Source: Synaphobranchus kaupii
Taxonomy: Eukaryota; Chordata; Actinopteri; Anguilliformes; Synaphobranchidae
Assembly (NCBI GenBank): GCA_029718625.1
Contig: CM056387.1
Location: 37,581,244 to 37,645,243 of the forward strand
Length of the DNA: 64,000 nt
Direction: 5' to 3'
The notes beneath the pieces are model-generated. The model was not told where the DNA came from and did not search any database. It saw only the letters and a program-made list of their open reading frames with translations. Numbering within the stretch: the first letter of the stretch is position 1; every line of letters starts with the position of its first letter. The translations under genes and the position numbers were made by a program. Positions 44,350 to 56,460 of the stretch are shown piece after piece.

Positions 44350-44642
44350 ATGAGAGAGAGGGAGGGAGAGTGTTTGTGTGTTTTGTTTTTGTTGCTGTTT
44401 CTGGAATTCCCACTCGGGCCATTGTCACGGAAACAAAATACTTTTCTTTAAATTAAAAAAGAAAAAATCCTGAGTGAGTTTTTCGGAGATGGTCACTCTG
44501 CGCTTTTAGTGTGCCTCTGCTGGGACTGTCCTGTAGACTAAGGGGCGAGCCTTAGTCCCCCTCATCTGCTTTAAGGCTCTTTAACAGCCTGCTTTCTGTG
44601 GGGTGACTGGGAAGCTGCCATTGGAGCCAACTGCATTGGCCG

Positions 44643-44682
<40 letters not shown>

Positions 44683-44869
44683 TGTGTGTGTTTGTGCGTG
44701 TGTGTGTTCACACGTTTGTGCTGCGTGCCTATGTGTGTGCGTCTGTGTCTGCGCGTTTGTATGTGTGTGTTTGTATGCGTGTGTGTGTGTGTTTGTGTCC
44801 GTGTGTAAAGTGACTGGAGTGGCACACTGGGTGTGTTAGCTGGACTGGAGCGCGCGGCTGTGTCCGCAC
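43411..44869. other. Non-coding sequence with microsatellites
   Basis: (CT)n at 43460-43492, poly(G) of 20 at 43612-43631, (TG)n at 44279-44348, (GTGC)n and TG-rich stretch at 44641-44808. No exon supported. Confidence 0.4.
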
Positions 44870-45000
44870 AGGATCCGTTACGTTGGGAATGCCAGAGGCT
44901 CTGTTCTCCCGTCGCTCCCGGCTCTGTCGGCATTCCATTCTTTCCGAGGATCACGGTTAAAGGACGATTAATTAGCCAGCTAATTCCCACGGCTTCCAAA
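44870..45000. promoter_or_regulatory. Possible regulatory element with inverted GGAATGCC
   Basis: GGAATGCC (44885-44892) and GGCATTCC (44927-44934) are inverted copies containing TEAD-type GGAATG/CATTCC cores about 35 bp apart, followed by GACGATTAATTAGCCAGCTAATT. Function is inferred from motifs only. Confidence 0.25.
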
Positions 45001-45034
45001 AAAATGATTAAACTCAAATGCTTGTCTTTTGACT

Positions 45035-45202
45035 GCTTGCTGGTTAGCTTAGCATACGCTTACACTGCGTGATTAGAGAGAGAGAGTGGGAGCTTGCTGG
45101 TTAGCTTAGCATACGCTTACACTGCGTGATTAGAGAGAGAGAGTGGGAGCTTGCTGGTTAGCTTAGCATACGCTTACACTGCGTGATTAGAGAGAGAGAG
45201 AG
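45035..45202. repeat. 57-bp tandem repeat, about three copies
   Basis: A 57-bp unit starting GCTTGCTGGTTAGCTTAGCA and ending in a GA run is repeated at 45035, 45092 and 45149 with near identity. The terminal GA run varies. Confidence 0.92.
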
Positions 45203-47275
45203 TGCGAGAGTGTGTGCTGTTTTTCTGTACTGGGAAACTGTATTCAGAATTAGCTTTGTACCGCCAGTGTAATCGCGCTGCAATAACTCGTTACTCATTT
45301 ATATTCAAACGAGAGACGCTTGAAGGTTAATGTGAAACTGAGAACATTTCTCTTGTAAACATCCAGGCACACACACACACACACACACACACTCAAGGAT
45401 GTTATGAATTAACTTTCGCGCATTTGTGCACAATAAATTAACCTTCACAGGAAATTCCAGTTAAAATGTTTAATTTGTATTGGTTATGAACTAGTGTTCA
45501 AACATTTGTGTAATGAAAATGGTTTAAAACACAACACCAGAAACATGATAATGTTGAAATACTTTGGTTCTTACGTTCGAAAGCGTATAACCACATTTCT
45601 CTGTCCGATTTGCTTTTGGGTGCGATTCTTTTAAATATTTGTTTCAACTTTATGTTGTGATTCATGTTGTTTAGACTGTATTATAGCATTTCATATTTAA
45701 TCTACTTCCATTTTGCCATTTAAGTTATGTGCTTACGGCTGCGGTTTCTGCGGGCTGCGTTAAGGGGGTTTATTTTATACTTAAAGTGCTGTACAGGCAG
45801 TTTTTCTTTGGAAAATACTTGAAAGTACATGTCTACCTCAGCTGTTTTTCTCCATGCACCATTATCAGATATATGGAAAAAATATGGAGGAGCGGCTCAG
45901 AGTTAAATTTAGCGTCAGTCATTGTCGTTTTTCTATTCATTCATTCACTCTCTCCATCCTTTCACTGCTGTCAGTCATATCTACATCAGTGCATTCAGAT
46001 ATTAGCTGAAATGAATGTTGAGATGAAAATGTTGGTGATTTCTGAAAAGGCGGGACTGTTGAATAGAAAGTGCCTTTAACAAATGTTCAGTGTTAGAAGT
46101 AGCAAAATAACATCAGAAGTATAGTGCCATCCCAACTTCGACAATGCTCTGGTGTGTGTAAGCTGTAAAGACACTATGAATTAGACATAATATTGTGACG
46201 GATCAATCTGTTTGATCAATTTTACATTTAATAACACAGACCAGAGGGCGTGTAGTTTGCAATTAGATTCCTGATTATTGGTGACAACTTAAATGTGACC
46301 TAAACATCCCATGAACCACTAAGAATGACACTGCGTCAGCCTCCTTAACAGGTGGCTGTAATATTGTTACTCGCTAATATTAAAATGCCCCTCACTATAA
46401 GAGCGGCGATGGAACAACAATAAAAATAACAACTCCAATACAAGCAGTATCAGTGTCAATTAAAACATTTGTGGTTTTTTAAATAATTAAGCGTGTTATT
46501 ATGAATAACAATAATACTACTATTCACAACTGAATGGTTTAATGTACAGTTTTCTTATGGAGCACATGTACCGTGTATGGATGTAAACCTTTAGGCTTCG
46601 CTTGGCGATTTCTAATTGTTAAGGGGTCGATTTACGAAAGGTTTGCATGTACAAAAACACGTGTAAAACTGTTGCCACCCCGCAAAAAATAGTCTGAGGT
46701 GATCAACTAACGAGGTATAAAGAGGATTGCGTGTGCTAAAATAGAAAGATACGTTGAAGTCTCATTTTTGCGATTTAGCCTGAATGAATATGCAAAATTT
46801 GGTTTCCCTATGTTATTTTGTAAAATAGTGGCAGGTGGTCATGCAAATAGATTAGTTTAGCACATGTAAAGTGATTTACTACGCCCTAAATAAAGTTTGG
46901 GAAAGGTATTTGCAGGTGCATTTTAGTACAAATGGAAAGCAGGTATTAAAATACACGGAATTGATAAGATAATGGCAGTCATTGTAGCAAGACACTTACG
47001 GGTGTGTTTGCAATGTCCATAACTGAACGTTCTGAATGAGTGCGTAACAATGAGGGCTAATTAACTGGCCCGTTCTAGCTAATGCTCAAAATACACAAGA
47101 AGAGAATTTATGGATAGCCTACATAGGCTACTTCATGAACAGTAAGAATATCTTTCTCTCATTTAAATATGGCTGTTTGTGGCTGGAGTAATTTACGTAA
47201 TGACTCTTAGTTGATCACCCACGTGTGAAATGATAACAGTGTTTCCCCTACAATACATTGCCCGGTCCGCCTCGC
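45203..47275. other. AT-rich unique non-coding sequence
   Basis: A (CA)n at 45367-45391 and an octamer ATGCAAAT at 46841-46848. Otherwise two kilobases of repeat-free AT-rich DNA in which I see no gene. The 116-codon frame at 45729-46079 is unrecognised. Confidence 0.4.
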
Positions 47276-47317
47276 CTACGCAGCTTGCCGCCCCGTCTAC
47301 GCAGCTTGCCGCCCCGT
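47276..47317. repeat. 21-bp tandem duplication
   Basis: CTACGCAGCTTGCCGCCCCG plus T occurs twice in a row. Confidence 0.9.
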
Positions 47318-47560
47318 CTAAAAATATAAAATGACAATGTCATTTTTTGAAACCTAATTTACTATCATTTAAAAATCTATAGAAAATGTGTTCATGTAAG
47401 CGCACCATTTTGTGACCCGTCTTCAGAAATTATCAACGATTCATACATTCATGCCATTTTCAATTTAACCCACATAATGCAATTCTCACTGGGGAAGCTC
47501 TGCTGTGAGCTCTTGTGTGGACAATACAAGCAGGCAGTGAAGAGAGGCAGGGCAGAAAGA

Positions 47561-47760
47561 CTCCACCCTACTTCCTGCACACTCCACCCTACTTCCTGCA
47601 CACTCCACCCTACTTCCTGCACTCTCTACCCTACTTCCTGCACTCTCTACCCTACTTCCTGCACACTCCACCCTACTTCCTGCACACTCCACCCTACTTC
47701 CTGCACTCTCCACCCTACTTCACTCCACCCTACTTCCTGCACACTCCACCCTTGCTTCCT
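47561..47760. repeat. 21-bp minisatellite, about nine copies
   Basis: The unit CTCCACCCTACTTCCTGCAC plus one base shows CACACTCC/CACTCTCT variants and one shortened unit near 47719. It yields stop-free frames because 21 is divisible by three; the 190-codon frame at 47477-48049 that includes it has unrelated flanks and is not supported. Confidence 0.95.
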
Positions 47761-48109
47761 TATCCCTCTACTCTTCTCTCATTGCTTTCATTTTGTAAAA
47801 GCTAGTGAGCTCTACAAATTGGTTCGTGCTTCGGTTCTACAGCCAGGTCATTTGTTTGGATTGATTGAATTTGGCCTGGTTGTGAATTTCAGAGAACCAG
47901 ATGACTCAAGACAGTCAACATTTCAGCTTTTGTTTGTGACACACACTTGCAAAGTCAAGCCGTTTGTTTTTTTTTCCATGCAGAAAATGCTTTCTATGTA
48001 TCGAAATGAAATTGTAACAGAAATGATAGGCACACTGGTTACATATTGAATGAAGAGAATGAGTGTCAGATGTGACCTTGTTTAGAGGTAGTTGGGTGAG
48101 AAAGCCTTC
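47761..48109. other. Non-coding sequence
   Basis: Unique sequence, nothing recognised. Confidence 0.35.
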
Positions 48110-48570
48110 ATCTTTCCTCGAGTAGTTCCTCTTTCTGCACGCAATTCAGCCGGCCAAATTTACATATTTAAAAATAGACGCTACCTTTCCAATTGTCCCC
48201 TCCGTTTGTTTCAATTTTAACAGTCGCCCTGTCGCAAAACAACACAAAGGCAGTAAGAATATAAATGAAGAAAGATTATAATGTAATTGACGTTCACAAA
48301 AAATACACACGCATGTCCATACAAATATCCTCCCTAAGGCTTGTGTTCTCTAATTGAGCTCCAGTGTGGCCTGCAGATTTCCGACAGGTTCCCCATATTG
48401 CCGCACAAACGTACTAAAGATGAAATATTATAAACAGGTCATGCGCCGGTATGTTAAATTTGCTGCCAGTCAAACTATTGGCATTCAGTCCTTATCCTTT
48501 ATGTTGCTTGAGCTGACATTGAGGATTGACATTATCAATTTCCCACAACTGAAATGTTTAAAAATCAGGA
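48110..48570. promoter_or_regulatory. Possible conserved regulatory element
   Basis: Repeat-free sequence with TTAAAAATAGACG (MEF2-like), GTTTCAATTTTAACAGTCGC, CTCTAATTGAGCTCC and TGAAATATTATAAACAGG. The evenly complex text over 450 bp contrasts with the simple-sequence surroundings. Very tentative. Confidence 0.2.
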
Positions 48571-49839
48571 TTAGCAAATATTAGCATAGCACACGATCCA
48601 GTTTATTGGAAGGAGGGTGAGAAGCAATGGCTAAATTGAAAATATTGATTGAAAATATTTACAGGAGATAAAAATACTGTAGCAGTTAAAGAGGAAGTCT
48701 ACCATATAATTTACTCAGTAAAATAGCGTAACAATAGTACATTCTCAATCCAGTGAATTATCTGGTATTTTTGTTAATATTAACTCTAATTAATATTAAC
48801 TAACATAGGTATGAATCTCAATTTTGGAGACTACCTATACAACTTCCTGTTCCCTGACTGCACTAGGGCTGCTAAACAGTTTGCCCAGATAACGGTCAGT
48901 CAAAAGAATAAAGCATTCTCTTCAACACAGTCCGTTCCAAAATCCAGTCCAGGTTCTCAGTTATGCCAGGGTCTACTTCCAAATGGGGATCTCAAAGCAA
49001 AACAAGCTTATACACAGATATGTCATAAATCTTTGATTAAAAAAAAAGCCAAACTCACCAAACTCCACAAAGCATTTCACCAAAGGAACTGCACCAAAAT
49101 GCGAAGCATAACTCGGCACAATAAATATAAATAGTATGTACCGTGCTTTGGATAGAACAGTTCCGGACCGCATGCTGGGATTGATGCGATGGCCTCGTAG
49201 CTCTGTACATAAACAACACAGGATATCGGTTTCATAGCTACTGCCTCCATGGAAACGCAATGTCCATCCTGGGCTCAGTTTATAAATGAAAATTAGCGAG
49301 CGAACAGACTATTAGAATAAATAGCTTCACCTTGAAGAGGCTGGCCTCCATTTTGATTGCTTCCCTTGGCCCCACATATCAGTTGGCCACACTTATTTCA
49401 GCGCACCATGTTCACCCATAAAAGTGGTACTCACCCTGTACTCCCAGCAGGTAAAGAAGGTTTTAAAAGCAAAAGACGCAAATAGACTCGAGGATAATGG
49501 AGGCAGTTTTTTAAATATAGTACTATAATTATATACAAGAATTGCCTGTTACAGTTTCTGGTGGACAGAAGCAATTTGCGACTTACTCTGCAAGGGAAAT
49601 AAACAGATATGGCTAAGAAAACATTTGTGCCTGAAATGTCCTGTTTTTATTTTAACCCATTTCCCCCCCCCCCGTAGTGGGTTTGGCTAATTGGAACCAT
49701 CACTGTAATGTGCTCAATTCGGCCGTGGCCACGAATGTCATGCACGTTCCTGCAATTGCATGCGATGTACCAGCTTTGCCAGGTTTTGCGCTAGTGGACC
49801 GTGCAGCCGATGTACGCCGACCGCTATTGTCGAGTTTGC
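48571..49839. other. Unique non-coding sequence
   Basis: AT-rich, with no recognisable exon. The 107-codon frame at 48811-49134 is Lys/Gln-rich without a recognised domain. Confidence 0.35.
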
Positions 49840-50013
49840 TCGACAAGAGCAAGCCGCTATTGTGGAGTGAGTTGCGGGGCGGGGGGGGGGGTGGTATCCA
49901 CAAGATCACAAGCCGCTGTTGTAGGATGAGTTTGGAGGAGGGGGATATCCTGCCGATCACAAGCCACTATTGTAGGATGAGTTTGGAGAGGGGGATATCC
50001 TGCCGACTAAAAT
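49840..50013. repeat. Imperfect tandem repeat of about 51-59 bp, three copies
   Basis: Units share CACAAGCCGCTGTTGTAGGA, TGAGTTTGGAG and GGGGATATCCTGCCGA. The first copy is diverged and contains a poly(G). Confidence 0.8.
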
Positions 50014-50126
50014 CCTCGTTCCTTCCCTGGGTGACACTACTGGCACTTATAGGAACATAAATATATCTGATGGTGACAACAGTTCTGAAGATTGTGTGTC
50101 TCCCTGTGTGTCTTTGCACAGTTACT

Positions 50127-50545
50127 CGGACATAAGAGCATAAGAATACATAACGGTGAGAACAGGCTATTCAGCCTAGAGACTGGAGCAGTGGTCTCAA
50201 ACTCCAGTGCAGGAGGGCTGCAGTCTTCGCCAGTTTTTTTGTGATTTCCTTTCAATCAGCAGCCAATTTAGGGCTCGGAAGACTAGCGCGCAAGACTCTT
50301 TAGCGAGTCAACGACTCAAATTTAAGCACTTAAATGCAGGAACACATCAAAAACCAGCAAACACAGCGGCCCCCTCCAGGATTTGTGTTTGAGATCCCTG
50401 ACGAGAGTCTCCAACACAAGTCAAGGGTACACCAAGATCGCTGTTCCACACATTGACAGCGATCTAAAATATACTTCCTGTCTGATATCTGTGCAGAATT
50501 TACCTCCAGCTAATTTCCACCTGTGCCCCGTGTCATAGGCCATAG
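50127..50545. mobile_element. Old dispersed repeat, split by a hAT MITE
   Basis: The left part (GGACATAAGAGCATAAGAAT, then ACAGGCTATTCAGCCTAG) and right part (CTGTTCCACACATTGACAGC, ACTTCCTGTCTGATATCTGT, GAATTTACCTCCAGCTAATT, CCACCTGTGCCCC) read like one element widespread in fish genomes whose two halves are now separated by the hAT MITE at 50189-50400. The right part is also similar to 52368-52460. No family name is assigned. Confidence 0.5.
50189..50400. mobile_element. hAT-type MITE, copy 3
   Basis: The left end CAGTGGTCTCAAACTCCAG and the right end GTGTTTGAGATCCCTG form imperfect inverted repeats. The interior (TGATTTCCTTTCAATCAGCA and AGGAACACATCAAAAACCAG) is clearly the same subfamily as copy 1. 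The flanking 8-bp duplication is no longer clear (GACTGGAG against GACGAGAG at best). Confidence 0.8.
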
Positions 50546-51956
50546 GGACTCACTGCTGTAGGAGCACGGATATACAGTATTGTTTATAATCATAATCATG
50601 TGGATGTGGTGGATCTGTGGCAGTCTGGGAAATGGGAAACTGTTGCAGAGGCTAAAGGGTGGAAAAAAAGCGTCTTTGCGCACTGTTGTTTCAGTTCTGC
50701 CTCAGGCTTTGGGCAGCTCAGACCTCTAGTTTCTGCGTGCGTGCGTGCGTGGGTGCGTGCGTGCGTGCGTGTGTGCGTGCGTGTTCGCGTGTTCACACCG
50801 TCCCTGTAAAACAGCGCTGACTGGTCATCACTCTTACAGGCGCTAGGCGCACACGGTGATATGCTTATACCGCTATCGTTCCTGACAGCTTCTATTTCTC
50901 ATGCTGACCAGCAGAACCTTTTGAGTAATTGCACTTGATAAGGGCATGATGGGATTGCTTTTCCTGTACATTTTTCAGGTTTCTTTTTTTAAATTTTTTT
51001 TAAATTTTTTTTAACTTGGTAAACGCACACGGAGCTTTATTATTTCTGTCATGCTGTCGTGAATGGTTTGGCCCAGGAAGGGTTCTCTGGGGACTAGACC
51101 ACCAGTGTTCTGCGGTAGAACCCTGAAGTGAGCAGGTTCCGTGTCTGACGGTGTTGGGTCCTTACGGTGGCGTGTAGACACTGTAACGTTGCGTAAACTT
51201 CAGAGCAATGTGAGTATATTGTGCCAACAAAGACGAGGAAGACATACTGCAGCCATTCATAAATTGTTTGCATAGATATCATGGCGAATTTGTAAAGAGG
51301 GTATCTGTTTTGGTGTTCATGAATGATGTCTACATCACGTTATTAGTTTAAATAAAAATGCAGGGGTCCCAATCTGTTTGAGAACAAGCGTGTCCGACAA
51401 ATAGCATGTGAGCTAATAGTAAATTAATAGCAAATTTGGTGCAAAGTCACGCAAATTAAATAATGTTCCAGTTGTCATCTCGACTCACAAATCAATTTAG
51501 GGGAACATCTGCATACCCAAACAGCACAGACACACGCACGCCGTTTCTAATGAAATATTTGCAGGCTTTTTACTTGTCGGCTTAAACCAAAAACTGTAAG
51601 CTTGCGGGAGATAAAACCTGCTGTTGCATTTGAGTGAATGTTTAGAGGTGCTGCGAGGACATTCAAAGACGGTAATGGCTTTGTTATTCACTCATATAAA
51701 AAAAAAAATGAACAAACAAAAAAAAGAGAAATAAAACTGAAGCAGATTCATCATATTGAAATAAAGTGATCCCTAGATTCAATAAAAACGGCAGCCATTT
51801 TAGGAGAAAAAAAAGTCACTTCTTTGTAATATACTCTGGATATGTAGACGGTAATATTGTGGTTATAGAGTATGGATCTGTGAAGGTTGCTGAGGATGAT
51901 AAATCTGGCGGTTTTGATTAAATCTGCTAATATGTGTCACCCACCCTTTGCTGCAG
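50546..51956. other. Non-coding sequence
   Basis: A GTGC-type run at 50736-50785 and T runs near 50985-51012. The rest is unique AT-rich DNA without a recognisable exon. Confidence 0.4.
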
Positions 51957-52069
51957 TGGCCTCCATGGTGAATGGCGTGCAGACCTGCCTTCCCAAGATC
52001 CTCTGCTCCACCACCTCCGCCCAGCAGCTCAAAGAGGCATCCCTCAGCCAGCACGAGGCCAGGCCCCAG
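51957..52069 (+). CDS. Best candidate internal exon, unidentified protein
   Basis: A 113-nt segment lies between an acceptor (CCACCCTTTGCTGCAG) and a strong donor (CCCCAG before GTGAGTATC). With a phase-1 upstream intron it encodes 37 residues ending in phase 0: ASMVNGVQTCLPKILCSTTS followed by AQQLKEASLSQHEARPQ. The composition is ordinary for a protein, with no simple-sequence bias, unlike other open frames here. A second frame and the antisense are also open, so the frame is not proven. I do not recognise the family. If real, the gene has introns of tens of kilobases in this window. Confidence 0.4.
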
Positions 52070-53787
52070 GTGAGTATCTGCCCACGTGTCTGCTCCTAGG
52101 TGTTCCAGCGTGGCTGTCCATTTTTGGGAGGCATTGTGGGAAGACTTCCAGTGGCTCGGCCAATGGCTGTCTGAATGAGTGAGTTCTTGCGCGGTTTTGA
52201 CGGGTGTCGATGCAGACACAGTCCTGGAAACGGCTGATCGGTGGGTCACAGTGGTTGATTAGTAACCATGATAAACTACCTGTTTTAAGTCGAAGGAAAT
52301 GATGGGGGATTAAGCTTAGACATCATCATTTGGTTAACCTGCCATTCCGACATGCATTGACATTTGGCAAGCTATTCCACACAGAGACGACTACTCTGTG
52401 TGAAGAGATGCTTCCTGATGTCTGTGCTGAATTTACCTTTTGCCAATTTAACCGGTTTTGCCTGGGGGGAGGTGGGGAGGTAAAAAAAACAATGGGGGGT
52501 GCTGGGCAGCAGATTCGGCAGGGGTGGGCGACCCTGTTAGGAAAGGGGTTATGGGCTGCTACCATCTTTGTTCTCCCGATAGCTTTCATAAAAATACCTA
52601 ATGAACATAATATATTATACACACAGGAGCCAGCTGTATGTGTCCTTATATAATGTTGCAGCAGGGTAGGTGTCTTTTCATACATTTCCAATTTCCTTGG
52701 GGGAACAAAATTCACCGGGTTTTGAAAAGAAACGGTGCAAACCCAGGTATCAGATTTTTTTTAATGACATTCACACGGTTGAAAGTTTGGACGTTCAGTC
52801 TGAAGATTTATTATGATTTAACGGGTAGGGGTGCTGTGTAATGTTACATTAATGAACTTAAAACTGTTGTAAACTAAGAGAAAGGTTTAAAAACGCTATC
52901 CGTCCGGTACCCTAGTCACTTGTCAGTAATTGACAGGGTGAACAAAAGATTCACCCCCTGCTAAATCCCCTTTCTAAAGCCCCTGTCACAGGAGGTGGCT
53001 TGTGTTTCCTGAAAACAGTTGTGATCTCAGTATATAAAAGGATCGTTTTCCCCTCCTTCATCCAAATATTCACGGAATGTATCTGTCAGTGTTGGCTCAA
53101 GTGCACGAGTGGGGATATCAGTGAAAGCTTGTGGCTGTCGTTGGGTTTTTTATTGGACAGCTGTTCCTATGTGTTGGGTTACAGTCGCTGCAGCTTGCGT
53201 CTGCTGCCCAGGGTGGACTGCGCCGTTCGGCTGCTGTCTGGCAGAGGTGAGAGGTTGGTGAGGTGAATTTAAAGGCTCATTTCCGCACCGGTCAGCGTCG
53301 ACAGCGTATGGCGGAGCGCTTCCTGCCTCACCGCACGCACGCCTGTGACACAGGAAGTGATTGTCATCACTGGGGGATTGGGGACTTGGGGTCTCCCTTG
53401 GCCAAGATTGGAAATTCAGTTTCATACTTACTTCAGAAGATGTATCAAAATTGGAGATTCGTTCGGGTGGGAAGGGGTTTGTCCTCCAGAGCCGGACCTG
53501 GTTTGGAGCTTGAGCCTCTGGGGTGCTCTACTCTGGCGGAGGAAGAAAAAGAAAAAAAAACAAAAAAAAACAGAATAAGGCTTCTTTGGGTATTTCTAAC
53601 ATTTCATTAGAGGGTTAAAATGGCTGCTCTCCATCCAGACAGCGGCTGATTTCTATATGGTTGTACATAGTTGGCTTGTTATAGTGTGCGCAGAATTATG
53701 CTGATCCATTATGGTTGCATTGGGGTCAGAAGGGTTGCTTTACAGCACGGTCCGCTGTCCTCTACCCCCCCCCCCCCCCCCCCCCCC

Positions 53788-53824
<37 letters not shown>

Positions 53825-53999
53825 CCCATTGGCTTTCCTGACCCCCCTCATGCCGTGCAGTGTGCAGCGTACTCTGCCGGTTAAAGGTGCTCGTTAAAGG
53901 CAATAACTTACCTCACGTTTGAAGCTAATGGGAGGAATGCTGGCCCCCCGCATTGAAAAATAAATTACATTTTTCCACCCCGCCCCCCTCCTCTCTCGC
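52070..53999. other. Non-coding sequence
   Basis: A dispersed-repeat fragment lies at about 52368-52460 (CTATTCCACACAGAGACGAC, CTTCCTGATGTCTGTGCTGA, ATTTACCTTTTGCCAATTTA), similar to the right part of the repeat at 50127-50545. Poly(C) of 24 lies at 53765-53788 followed by (CA)n to 53821. Nothing else recognised. Confidence 0.4.
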
Positions 54000-54240
54000 T
54001 GCCCTCTGAACCCGCGGTGTAATGTCGGCGGTGGGGAGAGCGTTCGGAAGCCGATCCCGGGCTTTAGGATTTATCTGCGGCCGTGCGACGCCGATGGACG
54101 CATCGGAAAATAATGTACTTTAGCCAGAGCATTCCGGAGACCTCCGTTGCTAATGGACGGCTCGCGCCCGTGGCCACGGCTGTATATCATTGAGCCGGCC
54201 TACCTCATCAAAACCGCGGAGAGTTCCGGCGGCAGGGATC
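54000..54240. promoter_or_regulatory. CpG-rich patch, possible regulatory element
   Basis: CpG dinucleotides are dense (GTTCGGAAGCCGATCCCGGG, GCGACGCCGATGGACGCATC, ACCGCGGAGAGTTCCGGCGG) in unique sequence without simple repeats. A possible CpG island or enhancer. No start site assigned. Confidence 0.3.
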
Positions 54241-55169
54241 TCCTCCGGGAGCGCGCCTTTCCCCGTCCGCCCGCCGCGAATCGACCGAAACAAGCGCAGT
54301 CCCCAAATCCCCTCCCCCTTCACCTGCGGCCCCACCCCTCTCCCTGGAACGTTCACGATTCCTCCCTCCTTCATTACATTTCGTTATTTGCTTTATTCGC
54401 AGACTAGCCTGTCCGAGGGTGGGGGGGGGGGGGGCTTCATAGCTTAAATTTTACACGTTGTATTATATTACATCTAAATCAGTGGGCCGTTTGTCGAAAA
54501 CAATTGAGGGGTCGCCAGCCACAGTGTCCACCACTTGGGAATAAAACCTGGGGACCCCAACATGTTTTGTAACCCCTCTTCCAGAATACCACCTTGCTTT
54601 TAAAGTGCCCCAGCACATCCTAGTGAGTGCCTCTTCCCCTCTAACCCCCAACACCCCCCAGCATGCCCCCCATATCCTTACCCGCCTGGTCTAATTTACC
54701 CCAACGACTCCTCCCTGGGATAGATGTTCTCTAAGGCCCCTCTTTGGGTGTGCGCACTTGCAGTATTGTACGCCCAAGTGTGCTGTTAACCTTGAGCTTG
54801 AGGAGGTCGTCTCCATCGCTGGCGCGCTGATGTTGAGGCCCCCCCGGGGCGTGGCGTGTAGCAGCTGCACGGGGCTGATCCGCTGGCTAGTTTAGAGCCC
54901 CAGGGGCCTGACGAGGCGCGTCTGAGACTCTGCACGCTACTGCACGCGCTCACACGTGACCCTACTGCCAGTTTACCACGGGGGTCAAGGTCGAGCAGGG
55001 GGCTTGGGGAATCATGTAGGCCTATCTGGAGTGGAGTACGGGGGGGGGGGGGGCGGTGTTCTGGCTACCTCTCGATGCCATGCTTGCGTACATAATTGAC
55101 CTTTTACCGGTGCGTACACCGACCTCCAAATTTGACTTCCGGTCAGTTCAGATTTGTCTCGGTTCCACA
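54241..55169. other. Non-coding sequence with a possible old SINE
   Basis: Poly(G) at 54421-54434 and 55040-55052. On the minus strand 54510-54570 reads CCAGGTTTTATTCCCAAGTG then GGACACTGTGG, similar to the SINE text CAGGTTCGATTCCCAGGTAG then GACACTGCCG, so a decayed SINE fragment is possible but not certain. Confidence 0.35.
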
Positions 55170-55270
55170 GGTTCCAACACCGCTAATTAAAGACCCGCAG
55201 GTCGGTGCCCCCTTTCTCAAAAGGGGGACGTAATTAATGGAATGTAAAAATTACATTTTGCGAAGAATCG
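55170..55270. promoter_or_regulatory. Possible regulatory element with small hairpin
   Basis: CCGCTAATTAAAGACC and GACGTAATTAATGG flank a perfect stem CCCCCTTT/AAAGGGGG with loop CTCA near 55210-55229. Confidence 0.25.
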
Positions 55271-56460
55271 TGAATATTACAGAGATAGGCAAGCCGTGCA
55301 CGGATAGCAGAGGTTTAAGCGCATGCGCAGAAGTGCGTCTGCCGTCCTCAAGCCCGAACGCACAACGTCTCGCTTTGAAGCCGCTCTCGTTTCTCCCCCC
55401 TTTCTATTATTTTCTCCCTATTCCTTTTCTCTTAGCATTTTTATTAAATATTGTTTATCTTTAATAAGTGGCACCGGCCGTACTGCATCCCCATTTCTAA
55501 AGGGTAAAGGAGAGTGGGGGGGGGGGGGTGTAGGGAGGCGAGATCGACGGCCAAACGAATTAATTCCCTCTGCAGAGCGGTCAGAGAGATGGAGGGCGCA
55601 TAGCAATGTGCTTCCCTCAGCAGGCAGCGGAGATAACATGCTAATGAGATCATAAGAAGGAAGCACCAGGCAGGCCCTTGGGACCCACGTAATTTTTATT
55701 TCATTTTCTTTTCTTTTCAAGAAATGGTCTCATGATGAAAAAAGAAGAAGAAGAAGAAGAAAAAATTATGATGTCTGCTTTTTGAAATGGCGTTGATAAT
55801 TGGGAGTGGACGAGGGGTTTTTGTTTCAGGATGTAGAATGGCGTTTAAAGTGCCGAAACTCATAAGTGGAGGGAGGGAGGGAGGGGAGGGAGGGAGGGAG
55901 GGGGGGGGATGAAAGTGCAAATAATGGATTGTTTTTGTTAAAGTGAAGGATGTAAAGGAGCCTGTTTCACCCTTAGAGGTCCAGGTGATCTTTTATTGTT
56001 CAGTTACATTTTTTAAATAAAATGAAAGCACATTTAAATGCAGTGATTCAGATGAGTGGTGATTGAACGAGGGTGAACGATGTGATGATTCAGACCGTGG
56101 TACACTTACTGACCAAAGGGAGTCAATAGAGTCTTACTCTCTGGAGTTATGCTTCATTTGGGAACCGGTTCCTAAAAGTTTTTTGAGATGGCAGAAGCCT
56201 TTGTCCGCCACTCCCCCTCATGCTCATGGGAAAGTCTTGGACCAGATCATGAAACGCTGCCAGAATCTGCTTTTATTTAGGTAGATTCTTTGTTGCACTC
56301 AGTTTTGTTTGCCAAAATAATCATTAAGTGGTTCAAATCTGTCATTTTTATTTGATTATTATGTTGCAAAACGGCTGGAAAAAGCATTAGGGTGTGTGCA
56401 TGTTACAATCCTGCATGTTACAATCCTGCAATTGCATCAAAATACTGCTTCATTGCAAGA
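55271..56460. other. Non-coding sequence
   Basis: A GAA/AAG run at 55738-55765 and a GGGA run at 55868-55910. Unique AT-rich sequence otherwise. Confidence 0.4.

Noticed and set aside
47477..48049. 190-codon frame including HPTSCTL repeats
   Set aside because: The centre is the 21-bp minisatellite and the flanks show no domain.
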